The notes under the pieces were generated by a model. That model had not been told where the DNA came from and did no database searches. It saw only the letters and a list, made by a program, of their open reading frames with translations. The position numbers and the translations under genes are program-made. A stretch of DNA of 55,493 nt from Lachnospiraceae bacterium (GTDB lineage Bacteria; Bacillota; Clostridia; Lachnospirales; Lachnospiraceae): positions 1-55,493 of the forward strand of contig JAILCP010000048.1 of NCBI GenBank assembly GCA_024680055.1, given 5' to 3'. This document shows positions 1-7,304 of the stretch, one piece after another (the first letter of the stretch is position 1; each line of letters begins with the position of its first letter).

Positions 1-5
1 AAAAA

Positions 6-78
6 AGCTGCTAACCGGAATCGAACCGGTGACCTCCACATTACCAATGTGACGCTCTACCGACTGAGCCATAGCAGC
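6..78 (-). tRNA. tRNA-Thr (anticodon GGU)
   Basis: Read on the minus strand this is a complete 73-nt cloverleaf. The 7-bp acceptor stem GCTGCTA/TAGCAGC, D-stem GCTC/GAGC, anticodon loop TTGGTAA on a five-pair stem and T-arm CCGG-TTCGATT-CCGG are all visible. The anticodon GGU reads threonine ACC/ACU codons. No CCA is encoded; a run of T follows the discriminator base and can end transcription. A promoter sits just upstream. Confidence 0.97.
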
Positions 79-100
79 TTGTTGAAATGTCAACGAAATA

Positions 101-129
101 AATATACTATAATTGAATCATTCTGTCAA
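101..129 (-). promoter_or_regulatory. Promoter of tRNA-Thr
   Basis: On the minus strand TTGACA (124-129) and TATATT (101-106) are separated by exactly 17 nt. The predicted start near 94 leaves about 16 nt before the mature tRNA 5' end, which suits a stable-RNA gene. Confidence 0.75.
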
Positions 130-172
130 GGGAATTTTCTAAACTTTATAAACATTTCGAACAATATCTATG

Positions 173-1174
173 TTACTTGGTTGTATCCTCTGTGAGCAGA
201 TTCAAAACAGTCTTGTTATAGTTAATGGATTGGGATGCCACCATAATATCAGAAGTGGAGGCAATCTCCTTGGAAAGGTTTTCGCTTTCCTTAAAATCCT
301 TTAATACATCGGATAATCGTTGCTGCAGGTCTTCCTGCTGTTCCTTATCAAGGGAAAGATTGGAAACCGCAATGCCATCCAGATAAACCTTCATAAAACG
401 AGCATAGTCATCGTAGGTTTCTTCGTTCTCATCCTCGTTACGAAGTTTTGATAAAAGCTCTGAAAGAGTATCAAGGAGCTGGGTCTTATTGGTGGTTCCA
501 AGCAGGGAAGAAAGCTGTCTTTCCTGGGAATCGCTAAGACTTAAAATCTGGGAATCATCCGGATCCACCTTGGAAGATGAGGATGTGGTGTCTGAGGATT
601 TGTTAGAGCTGTTCTCATAGTTGGAGTAGTCATTTCCGGAAGCAACGGTCACGCTGTTATATTTATCAGGAATGGAGACACCGTCATTCATATAACCTTT
701 GATTCGTTTAATATAATTCTGAGTCTCTTTAAATGGCGGAACACCACCGTATTTCTTTACATTTCCGCTTCCTGCATTATATGCTGCAAGGGCTAAGGTT
801 GTGTTGCCGTTATAATTTTTTAAAAGTCGGCTGATGTATTTAGCGCCGCCCATAATATTCTGTTCCGGGTCATAGGCATCCTTTACCCCAAGAGATTTGG
901 CGGTGGCAGGCATTAATTGCATAACACCCATGGCGCCGCAATGGGAGGTGGCCTTTGGATTAAAACCGGACTCGGCCTTGGCCATTGCCTTTAATAAATT
1001 TACATCCACGTTATATTTGTCTGCCGCTTTTTCGAAAATGGCATCCAGAGAAGTAGTGCTTGACTTGGCTTCTTTTAAATAACCTGAAAAATCTTTTCCT
1101 TCTGTGGATTGTGTCGAAGATGTTCCTCGCGCTGCCACTGTCTTGGCAGTTGCATTAATTGCTTGTACGTCCAT
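173..1174 (-). CDS. Lytic transglycosylase domain protein (SLT/goose-lysozyme-like fold)
   Basis: This 333-residue protein carries a soluble lytic transglycosylase domain at about residues 44-165. The catalytic-Glu region AKAESGFNP, the GAMGVMQLMPATA motif and the AAYNAGSGNV motif are all present. The family cleaves peptidoglycan between MurNAc and GlcNAc, leaving a 1,6-anhydro end. The start is set by an AAAGGAGGCG ribosome site 8 nt upstream. No signal peptide or membrane helix is seen: the N-terminus (MDVQAINATAKT) is hydrophilic and low-complexity. This is unusual for a wall enzyme and suggests export through a flagellar-type route or another non-Sec path. The C-terminal 170 residues are Ser/Asp/Glu-rich and helical, with no recognised domain. 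The fold is certain; the physiological role is not. Confidence 0.9.
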   Translation of the reverse strand: MDVQAINATAKTVAARGTSSTQSTEGKDFSGYLKEAKSSTTSLDAIFEKAADKYNVDVNLLKAMAKAESGFNPKATSHCGAMGVMQLMPATAKSLGVKDAYDPEQNIMGGAKYISRLLKNYNGNTTLALAAYNAGSGNVKKYGGVPPFKETQNYIKRIKGYMNDGVSIPDKYNSVTVASGNDYSNYENSSNKSSDTTSSSSKVDPDDSQILSLSDSQERQLSSLLGTTNKTQLLDTLSELLSKLRNEDENEETYDDYARFMKVYLDGIAVSNLSLDKEQQEDLQQRLSDVLKDFKESENLSKEIASTSDIMVASQSINYNKTVLNLLTEDTTK

Positions 1175-1226
1175 GTGTCGCCTCCTTTCATCAAAATCCC
1201 TTTGTATATCATATCATAATAACAGT

Positions 1227-1235
1227 ATTATAACA
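1227..1235 (-). promoter_or_regulatory. Extended -10 promoter of the transglycosylase gene
   Basis: The minus strand shows TGTTATAAT, a consensus -10 box with the TGn extension, about 50 nt upstream of the start codon. No good -35 lies 17 nt away, as is common for extended -10 promoters. Confidence 0.5.
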
Positions 1236-1273
1236 TAGGATTTGACAAATTCATACAAGTTTCAAAAAGGATA

Positions 1274-1282
1274 TGTTATACT
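1274..1282 (+). promoter_or_regulatory. Extended -10 promoter of the diacylglycerol kinase operon
   Basis: TGTTATACT lies about 33 nt upstream of the start codon. It fits an extended -10 promoter; the expected -35 position is poor. It is arranged divergently from the transglycosylase promoter. Confidence 0.45.
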
Positions 1283-1314
1283 TAAAAGGAATTTGACAAG
1301 ATGGAGAGATGGAT

Positions 1315-2160
1315 ATGATTTATGTATTATATAATCCTCTTGCAAACAACGGGAGAGGAAAAGAAGAGGCAGAAGCAGCCATGATGAAAATGAAGGGGGA
1401 CAAGGTGTTCCTTGATATTCGAAAAGCCAGAGAAATCCCTTTGTTCTTGGATTCCATGAAGGAAGAAGATGTTCTTGTTATCAGTGGAGGAGACGGAACC
1501 CTTCATCATTTTGCTAACCAGTTGCAGGGGTATGAGTTGAAACATAAGATTTATTTTTACCCTGCAGGTTCCGGCAATGATTTTTGCAATGATATTGAAT
1601 ACAACAAGGAAAACGGACCGGTGGAAATCAATTCCTATCTGGAACATTTGCCCTATGCTCAGTTTAAAGGAATACGAAAGTATTTTTTAAACAACTATTC
1701 TATGGGAATCGATGGATATGTGTGTGAGAAGGCCGATGAACACCGTAAAAGAAAAAAACAAAAGATCAACTATACATCCATTGCCTTAAAGGGATTGGCC
1801 TATGATTTTAAGCCTTCCAGGGCAAAAATCACCATTGATAACAAGTGCTACGAATTTGAGGACGTATGGATGGCACCTACCATGAAAGGCCGGTTTGTAG
1901 GCGGCGGAATGATGGTGGCTCCAATGCAGGAGCGAAGTGCAAAGGACCACAGCTTAACTTTAGTTGTGGTGCATGCAAAGCATAGAAGCCGTTTGTTGTC
2001 GATTTTTCCGAAGATTTTTGAGGGAAAACACGTGGGATATACAAACTACGTAAGCTTTTTTAACGTAAAGCATGCAAAGGTGGAGTTTGACAGACCTATG
2101 CCGGTGCAAATCGATGGGGAAGTTTATTTGAATGTGAAAGAATACGAAGTTTTCGCATAG
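1315..2160 (+). CDS. Diacylglycerol kinase family lipid kinase
   Basis: This 281-residue protein has the diacylglycerol kinase catalytic fold. The signature GGDGTLHHF lies near residue 59, a PAGSGNDF motif near 87, and a C-terminal beta-rich half ends in QIDGE. Members phosphorylate diacylglycerol (DgkB-like), recycling lipid for phospholipid synthesis, or act on other lipids; the substrate cannot be told from sequence. An in-frame ATG at 1309 exists but lies only 2 nt from the GGAG ribosome site, while the ATG at 1315 is 8 nt away and begins MIYVLYNP as usual for the family, so 1315 is chosen. It is first in a tight run with the two unknown genes that follow (12 and 4 nt gaps). Confidence 0.88.
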   Translation: MIYVLYNPLANNGRGKEEAEAAMMKMKGDKVFLDIRKAREIPLFLDSMKEEDVLVISGGDGTLHHFANQLQGYELKHKIYFYPAGSGNDFCNDIEYNKENGPVEINSYLEHLPYAQFKGIRKYFLNNYSMGIDGYVCEKADEHRKRKKQKINYTSIALKGLAYDFKPSRAKITIDNKCYEFEDVWMAPTMKGRFVGGGMMVAPMQERSAKDHSLTLVVVHAKHRSRLLSIFPKIFEGKHVGYTNYVSFFNVKHAKVEFDRPMPVQIDGEVYLNVKEYEVFA

Positions 2161-2172
2161 AGGGGAAGAACT

Positions 2173-3072
2173 ATGAATAAGGAATTAACGAAAAAATGTG
2201 TGATTGTGATATTGCTTTTGGCAATCAGCGTGTTGTCTTTTACCAAGGTTGCATCCTACGCATCCAATCCGGAGAACCACAAGAAAGCCATTGAAAAGCT
2301 GGATGAAAAACGTGATGTGGTGTTAAAAATGACGGCAGCCTCCACAGGAACCGCAGTGGCAATTACATTGCTTCCCGGAGATACAGCAACACCCATTGCA
2401 GAAAAGATGACGGATTTAAGTGGTTATTTTCTTGTGATTTTAGGAGCGCTGTTTCTTGAAAAATATATGCTGACTTTATCCGGGCTGGCTGCCTTTAAGG
2501 TGCTGGTGCCAATGGCTTGTGTTTTGCTTGGAATAAGACTTTTTTCTGATAATTCGGTGTGGACAAAGCTGGCAATTAAGGTGCTTGGTCTTGCCGCTGC
2601 CATTTTACTTCTTGTGCCAACCAGTGTGGCCATGATGAATGTGATTGAAGATACCTATGACGTGGCGGTAACAGAGGTGGATGATGTGTCAGAGGAAGTT
2701 TTGGAGGAAGACATTAAAGAAGACACCAAAGAGGAAGCTAAAGAAGAAGTTAAAGAAGATGCTCATTGGTACGACTCAGTGCTGAATTTTGCTGAAAAGG
2801 TAAAAGACAAAGCCAATGATATGAAGGATAAGGTGGAAGACACCGTCAGTGCCATTGACATTAAGAAAATCACAAGCAGTGCAGAAGAAGCTTTAAATCG
2901 TTTTATTGAAGGAATTGCAGTGATGATTGTAACCTCTTGTGTGGTTCCGGTTCTGGTATTGGTATTTTATGTATGGCTGATTAAAACCTTTCTGTCTGTG
3001 GATATTCACGTGGAAGGTCTCCAAAAATTGAGAATCGCAAAAAAGAAAGAGGATGGGAAATTAGAAGGATGA
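2173..3072 (+). CDS. Multi-pass membrane protein of unknown function
   Basis: I do not recognise this 299-residue protein. It begins with a signal-like hydrophobic segment (about residues 9-28). Further hydrophobic helices lie near 83-103, 106-123 and 131-155. A very acidic Glu/Asp/Lys stretch follows (about 165-198), then a charged amphipathic segment with KVKDKANDMKDKVED, and a strong final membrane helix near 246-270 before a basic tail. The layout suggests an envelope protein with a long charged domain between membrane anchors. The start has a GAGGGG ribosome site. It is probably co-transcribed with the lipid kinase upstream and the gene 4 nt downstream, so an envelope or lipid role is possible but inferred only from position. 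Confidence 0.75.
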   Translation: MNKELTKKCVIVILLLAISVLSFTKVASYASNPENHKKAIEKLDEKRDVVLKMTAASTGTAVAITLLPGDTATPIAEKMTDLSGYFLVILGALFLEKYMLTLSGLAAFKVLVPMACVLLGIRLFSDNSVWTKLAIKVLGLAAAILLLVPTSVAMMNVIEDTYDVAVTEVDDVSEEVLEEDIKEDTKEEAKEEVKEDAHWYDSVLNFAEKVKDKANDMKDKVEDTVSAIDIKKITSSAEEALNRFIEGIAVMIVTSCVVPVLVLVFYVWLIKTFLSVDIHVEGLQKLRIAKKKEDGKLEG

Positions 3073-3076
3073 TGGT

Positions 3077-4219
3077 ATGAAAATAGGCAAAGAGATATTT
3101 GAAGAATGCAGACGTGAAATCATTAAAATGGAGTTTCTCAAACGCAACGGAAAAAGTGAGGAGGAACTTACTGCCCAGCGTGAGAGAATCAACGAAAGTT
3201 TTGCAAATGCGTTGTTATCCAAGGAATACCTGGATAAAATACAGAATTTGAAACATCGGGAAGAGGAACTTTACAAGGAAATACCTTATTTATTTGACGG
3301 TATGCCAACAGAACCCATGGATGTAATCATCTACCTGATAGAGCCTTTGTGTGCCCTTTTGACCCGCTTTGGAGGGGCTGAACTCTCGGAAAAAGAAGTG
3401 GACCTGTATCAGATTCTGGTGGATCGCTTTCGGGAAGCCCTTTGTGAAAAAACCACGGCAAAACTTGGTATGGATGAATCTTTAAATGTACGATGCCTGT
3501 TTGAATGTGAGTTTTTGGATCTGGTAATAGATTATATAAAAGACATTCGATTTTTTTACGATAAATACCAGGGAGAACTAATATTTAAGCATCTTCGTAT
3601 GTTGAACAATTATCTTCATAATATTTTATGCCATATGATTTTTGAGGAGTATCCTTTTTATTGCTGTGAAACCTCAGAATACATTCAAAGAAGAATGGTG
3701 GAGGATGCCTTTGTTCACTTACAGGAGATTATTCCAAAATCCATTCTCTCCAAGGGATATGAGGAGAAGGATCGACTTTTGGATGAAAAAAGAAAAGGGG
3801 AGCTTCTTTCTTTTTACGGAATAAAGCTGTGTGACATGCCCTTTGCCAATTTGAAAAATTTAGAAAAGCTTCGCAGAAAGCTCAATGCAAAGATTATACA
3901 TAACTGCTTATACGATTATGACCCGGATCGGGTGGTGATGAATAAGAAGCAGGCGGTTTTAACCTACAAAATCATGAATCAGAATTTTGAAAAAATACCT
4001 CACATGAATGATGAGCCAAAGAGCTTGTTTTTTGACGAAAGCTTTTTTGAGTTGGAGGAAGGTACCGGTTCACAGGTAGCCATTCAAAGTTTGATGGATT
4101 TGGAAGCCATTGCCCAGCCCCGCATCGATGATGCATTGGAGGATGGAAATATTAAAAAACTCCAGGGTTATCGGGATATGTGCACCAGGCTTTTGTGGAA
4201 GGTATTGGTATATACGTAA
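3077..4219 (+). CDS. Conserved-looking soluble protein of unknown function
   Basis: I cannot assign this 380-residue protein. It is rich in charged residues, predicted mainly alpha-helical, has no signal peptide or membrane helix, and shows no nucleotide-binding or metal motif that I can see. Several Cys residues (for example RCLFECEF and YPFYCCETSEY) are scattered rather than paired as in a zinc ribbon. Codon use matches the neighbours. It starts 4 nt after the membrane protein gene with an AAGGATG ribosome site, so the two are almost certainly translated from one message and may work together. tRNA-Leu follows 78 nt later, with its own promoter. Confidence 0.75.
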   Translation: MKIGKEIFEECRREIIKMEFLKRNGKSEEELTAQRERINESFANALLSKEYLDKIQNLKHREEELYKEIPYLFDGMPTEPMDVIIYLIEPLCALLTRFGGAELSEKEVDLYQILVDRFREALCEKTTAKLGMDESLNVRCLFECEFLDLVIDYIKDIRFFYDKYQGELIFKHLRMLNNYLHNILCHMIFEEYPFYCCETSEYIQRRMVEDAFVHLQEIIPKSILSKGYEEKDRLLDEKRKGELLSFYGIKLCDMPFANLKNLEKLRRKLNAKIIHNCLYDYDPDRVVMNKKQAVLTYKIMNQNFEKIPHMNDEPKSLFFDESFFELEEGTGSQVAIQSLMDLEAIAQPRIDDALEDGNIKKLQGYRDMCTRLLWKVLVYT

Positions 4220-4245
4220 AAGATTGTGTTTATTTCAAAAAGTTG

Positions 4246-4274
4246 TTGTAAATCCAGCCGAATTGTGATAATAT
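4246..4274 (+). promoter_or_regulatory. Promoter of tRNA-Leu
   Basis: TTGTAA (4246-4251) and TAATAT (4269-4274) are separated by 17 nt, and TGA just before the -10 makes it an extended -10 site. The predicted start near 4281 is about 17 nt ahead of the mature tRNA. Confidence 0.7.
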
Positions 4275-4297
4275 TAAATTCGGTTGTGATTCAACTA

Positions 4298-4380
4298 GCC
4301 GGCGTGGCGGAATGGCAGACGCACCAGACTCAAAATCTGGCGATGGCAACATCGTATGGGTTCAAGTCCCATTGCCGGCA
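4298..4380 (+). tRNA. tRNA-Leu (anticodon CAA)
   Basis: A complete 83-nt class II tRNA. The acceptor stem is GCCGGCG/TGCCGGC with discriminator A. The anticodon loop CTCAAAA gives anticodon CAA (codon UUG). The long variable arm CGATG-GCAA-CATCG is typical of leucine tRNAs, and the T-arm is TGGG-TTCAAGT-CCCA. CCA is not encoded. Confidence 0.97.
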
Positions 4381-4383
4381 TTC

Positions 4384-4424
4384 ATTCATAGAAGTTCTGC
4401 TAGAAGAATTTTTATGAATTTTTA
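4384..4424 (+). terminator. Possible terminator after tRNA-Leu
   Basis: ATTCATA (4384-4390) pairs with TATGAAT (4413-4419), and an inner TTCT/AGAA stem closes a 3-nt loop. A short T run follows. The stem is AT-rich and imperfect, so this is a candidate only. Confidence 0.35.
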
Positions 4425-4472
4425 AAATCAAAAGAGCTGTTGTTTTGTTTTTCATAATGAGGTATTGGAAAC

Positions 4473-5045
4473 ATGAAAAAAAGAACTCATTTTGCTTTAT
4501 CCAGACAGATTCTCAGAGACAATTGTCATGATCTCACTCCAATGGAGGCAGCGCTTTACTGCTTTGGGTCCATTTTCCCGGACTGTTCACCACTTTGTTT
4601 AATCAGACCCCACAAATTCAACATTACACATTATAAAACAAAAAAGAGAATGGTAAAATTACTTAGCGGTAAGAAGAATAACCTGGCAGATTGTTTTCGT
4701 CTTGGATGCTTAAGCCATCACGTAGCAGATTATTTTACTGCACCACATAACCGCGAAGGGGTTGCCGGTTTTTGTATGGATCACAGAGGATATGAAAACA
4801 ACCTTCATCTTTTCTTTAAAGAACAGATGGAGAAAGAAGGGGCAACAGTAGAAGAGCTGGATATGTTGGGAATTGAATTTTGGAAACAGATGTGTTTGAA
4901 ACACCAGGAATATATGGATATTATCAGGGAAGAAGAGAGTTTTGATACTGACTATGCATTTATTCGTGAACAGAATTTAATGCTATTTATGATTTATATG
5001 AGAGTTCGTATGCAGTGTGCCAATCGACGTGTTGTATACGCATAG
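4473..5045 (+). CDS. Zinc-dependent phospholipase C family protein
   Basis: This 190-residue protein matches the short zinc-dependent phospholipase C/PF00882-like family. It has the N-terminal THFALS segment, the SIFPDCSP motif near residue 33, and a His/Asp-rich core LGCLSHHVADYFTAPHN near residues 75-92 that can hold the metal ions. There is no secretion signal, so it is probably cytoplasmic. Substrates of these compact versions are uncharacterised; phosphodiester or phospholipid hydrolysis is inferred from the family. The ribosome site is weak (GAGG about 10 nt upstream). A strong terminator follows. Confidence 0.8.
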   Translation: MKKRTHFALSRQILRDNCHDLTPMEAALYCFGSIFPDCSPLCLIRPHKFNITHYKTKKRMVKLLSGKKNNLADCFRLGCLSHHVADYFTAPHNREGVAGFCMDHRGYENNLHLFFKEQMEKEGATVEELDMLGIEFWKQMCLKHQEYMDIIREEESFDTDYAFIREQNLMLFMIYMRVRMQCANRRVVYA

Positions 5046-5057
5046 AAAAGGAAAGAT

Positions 5058-5091
5058 ATCGTTCTGTCTTGGTTGACAGAACGATTTTTTT
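5058..5091 (+). terminator. Rho-independent terminator
   Basis: ATCGTTCTGTC (5058-5068) and GACAGAACGAT (5075-5085) form an 11-bp perfect stem with a 6-nt loop followed by seven T. It ends the phospholipase-like gene. Confidence 0.93.
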
Positions 5092-5100
5092 GCTTAAAAA

Positions 5101-5109
5101 TGGTAATAT
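5101..5109 (+). promoter_or_regulatory. Possible extended -10 promoter of the O-antigen ligase-like gene
   Basis: TGGTAATAT sits right after the terminator and about 20 nt before the start codon. The -35 position is poor; the resulting leader would be very short. Confidence 0.35.
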
Positions 5110-5129
5110 AAAAATTCGGACGGTAAAAA

Positions 5130-6581
5130 ATGGAAGAGAAGCTGAAAAAGGCAGGGGACGTTGCCATTGTGGCATGGTACATTCTTTTAATTACCCTGTT
5201 TATGTATTACATTGAAAATAACTATTTTAATATGTTAGAGGCCAAATCTCGGGTGGTGCACCTTGGAATGCTTGCTTTTATAGGAGTCAGCACACTGATA
5301 CTTCTGATGAAGCTTTTATACGTTCCGGTAAATGAAACCATAAAAAGCTATGTGGCAAGGCTTACCCTTTTGGATTATGGGGTGTTGTTGTTTGCACTGG
5401 CAGCGATTTGGTCCAATGTGTTTACCGATTACAAGGAGGCTGCCCTTTATGGCAGTTATGGCTGGAGCGTTGGAACCTTGTGGATTGTGGGACTTTGTTT
5501 TACCTATTTCTTTTTGTCAAATCACCATGGGTTTAATGCTGGCTATCTTTATCTGGCGGCAGTTTGCGTGGGTGTGGAACTTTTGTGGGTCTGTGTCAAC
5601 GGATTTTATGTGGATCCATTGGGGATGCATGAAAGACTGGCGGCTGTGGATTATCCAAGGTATGTGGGAAGTATTGGAAATACCAACTGGTATGTGGGGT
5701 TTGTAACCATGGTGTTGCCATTTTTCCTTTTGGGAGCAGAAAAGGTGGATTCGCTGCAAAAACGACTGGGACTATCCATTCTTCTTATTCTTGCAACCAT
5801 AAGCGCAGTCACCATTAACTGTATGGGAATTTATCTTGGTTTTGGAGCGGTGATGGCTGCATATCTATGTTATAGCTTTTCTACAAAGAGACGGCTGGAA
5901 CTGGCCATGGAAAATATTGCCGTTATGGGAACCGGTCTTGGGATACTGGCCTTGCTGGCAGATCAGTTTGCCATGGTGCAACTGGATTGGGCCAATGAAC
6001 TTCTGCTAAAACCCTATGTTTTTGGAGTGGTAATTGTGGTGGCCCTGGGAATGGATGGATTCCTGAAAAACCGGAAAGAAGAAACCTATGAGAAATGGAA
6101 AAAATTGTACCTGACGCTGTTTTGTATCATACTCTTTTTCGGTGGGGCCATAGTGCTATACACCCAGGTGAAAACCTTTGATGATTCCTGGGGAACCAAT
6201 CGAGGCGGCATATGGAAGGTGGCGATAAAAACCTTCCTGGATTTTCCTTTGATTCAAAAATTATTTGGCGGAGGAACCGGTTGTTTTGGCTATTATTATT
6301 TGGAACTTACAGGAAGTGACTGGGTGAGAAATGCTCACAACGAATATTTGGAATTCCTTGTAACCACAGGAATTGTGGGAGGTATTTCCTATGTGGGAAT
6401 TTATGTTGGTGCATGGATGGAAGCAGTAAAAAGAAAAAATCTACTTTCCACCATAGCCGTACTTTCCTTGACCGGATATGCAGCACAGGCACTGGTAAAT
6501 AATCCTCAGGCGTTGAACGGAGCAGTTTTTATCAGTATTTTGGCCATGATAAAATGGAAACAAGCTTTCTGCTTATTGTGA
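5130..6581 (+). CDS. O-antigen ligase/polymerase (Wzy_C-like) membrane protein, 3' end altered
   Basis: This 483-residue polytopic protein shows about a dozen hydrophobic helices. Its large C-terminal loop holds GTNRGGIWKVA (near 352) and RNAHNEYLEFLVTTGIVG (near 400), the hallmark of the O-antigen ligase/polymerase superfamily. Members join or polymerise lipid-linked glycans on the outer membrane face; here a teichoic, capsular or other wall glycan substrate is likely but unknown. The ribosome site is weak (GGACGG). The last residues (KWKQAFCLL) come from sequence that, one frame over, continues as a GntR-regulator fragment from 6553. The native C-terminus therefore seems to have been replaced at a deletion junction. 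All helices expected for the family appear present, so it may still function. Confidence 0.8.
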   Translation: MEEKLKKAGDVAIVAWYILLITLFMYYIENNYFNMLEAKSRVVHLGMLAFIGVSTLILLMKLLYVPVNETIKSYVARLTLLDYGVLLFALAAIWSNVFTDYKEAALYGSYGWSVGTLWIVGLCFTYFFLSNHHGFNAGYLYLAAVCVGVELLWVCVNGFYVDPLGMHERLAAVDYPRYVGSIGNTNWYVGFVTMVLPFFLLGAEKVDSLQKRLGLSILLILATISAVTINCMGIYLGFGAVMAAYLCYSFSTKRRLELAMENIAVMGTGLGILALLADQFAMVQLDWANELLLKPYVFGVVIVVALGMDGFLKNRKEETYEKWKKLYLTLFCIILFFGGAIVLYTQVKTFDDSWGTNRGGIWKVAIKTFLDFPLIQKLFGGGTGCFGYYYLELTGSDWVRNAHNEYLEFLVTTGIVGGISYVGIYVGAWMEAVKRKNLLSTIAVLSLTGYAAQALVNNPQALNGAVFISILAMIKWKQAFCLL

Positions 6582-6915
6582 AGCCTATGATGCATACGAA
6601 GCCAATCCATGTGAAGAAACAGGAAAGAACTATTTGGACAGTGATTTTGAATTGCACGCCATGATTGTGCATATGTCCGGAAATATTTTGTATGAAGAAA
6701 TCTACCAGATGGTTCAAAAGTTGATACGAATGCACATTACGGAGCTTTTTAACGAGCGAATCAAAGTGAAATATGAGGATACCAACAACTATAAGGAATT
6801 GCACATTGATTTATGTGAGGCAATTCTTTCAAAAGACAGAACGGCAATCAAAGATTCATTAAACCGGTTGCTGAATGTTTCTTCTGCAGAGGAATATCTG
6901 TATGGAATTTCTTAA
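6553..6915 (+). pseudogene. C-terminal fragment of a GntR/FadR-family regulator (FCD domain remnant)
   Basis: The frame opened by the stop at 6550-6552 encodes about 120 residues that look like the second half of an FCD ligand-binding domain. The metal-site style segment DSDFELHAMIVHMSGN is followed by an amphipathic helix pair and ELHIDLCEAILSKD, the usual final His helix. There is no winged-helix DNA-binding domain and no start codon with a ribosome site; the 5' part runs inside the end of the upstream membrane protein gene in another frame. This is best read as the remnant of a regulator whose 5' half was lost in a deletion that fused it to the O-antigen ligase-like gene. Confidence 0.75.
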
Positions 6916-6944
6916 AGGGTTTTATATTGGCAGAAAACGAAAAA

Positions 6945-6987
6945 GGGATGTGGCTTTCGATGATTATATCATGGAAAGCCACATCCC
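6945..6987. terminator. Bidirectional terminator between convergent units
   Basis: GGGATGTGGCTTTC (6945-6958) pairs with GAAAGCCACATCCC (6974-6987), a perfect 14-bp stem. On the minus strand it is followed by CTTTTTCGTTTT, so it mainly ends the small basic protein gene; on the plus strand the tail is weaker. Confidence 0.85.
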
Positions 6988-7003
6988 ATTTATTATGTTT
7001 AAA

Positions 7004-7204
7004 TTATCTTCTCTTACTCTTTCTGGTACCTTTGCCCATTCTAGACTCCTGACCGGAATGATAAGTACGAATTTGAGTAGGTGCAGCTGAGCCTTCACGA
7101 GCAAGACGTTTCGCACGTTCGTCTCGAACAGTATCACGAACATCACGCAAATTCATAATCAGTTCTCGACTATTATCGTTGGATGATGCTTTTCTTACTG
7201 CCAT
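7004..7204 (-). CDS. Small basic protein of unknown function (66 aa)
   Basis: I do not recognise this 66-residue protein. It is very hydrophilic, rich in Arg, Lys and Ser, and has no hydrophobic segment. A predicted helix around NLRDVRDTVRDERAKRL is followed by a flexible tail that ends RMGKGTRKSKRR. Three things support it as a real gene: an AAAGGGGG ribosome site 9 nt before the ATG, a promoter with 17-nt spacing just upstream, and a strong terminator just after the stop. It is therefore a single-gene transcript. The basic tail suggests binding to nucleic acid or the ribosome, but that is inference. Confidence 0.7.
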   Translation of the reverse strand: MAVRKASSNDNSRELIMNLRDVRDTVRDERAKRLAREGSAAPTQIRTYHSGQESRMGKGTRKSKRR

Positions 7205-7273
7205 ATGAAAACCCCCTTTGCCGAAGAAATAAATTGTTTGTTCTATAAGTTATATCGACTATAATTTACTGTA

Positions 7274-7302
7274 ATTTTAGCATAAAAGTTTGAAAATTGC
7301 AA
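7274..7302 (-). promoter_or_regulatory. Promoter of the small basic protein gene
   Basis: On the minus strand TTGCAA (7297-7302) and TAAAAT (7274-7279) are 17 nt apart, with TGC before the -10 as an extended element. The predicted leader is about 62 nt. The -35 box begins only 3 nt from the end of the lipoprotein gene. Confidence 0.65.
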
Positions 7303-7304
7303 AT

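Noticed and set aside
4226-4417. Open frame of 63 codons on the plus strand
   Set aside because: It reads straight through tRNA-Leu and has no ribosome site.
6964-7146. Alternative minus-strand frame overlapping the small basic protein
   Set aside because: It lacks a ribosome site and runs through the terminator stem; the frame starting at 7204 has all gene signals.
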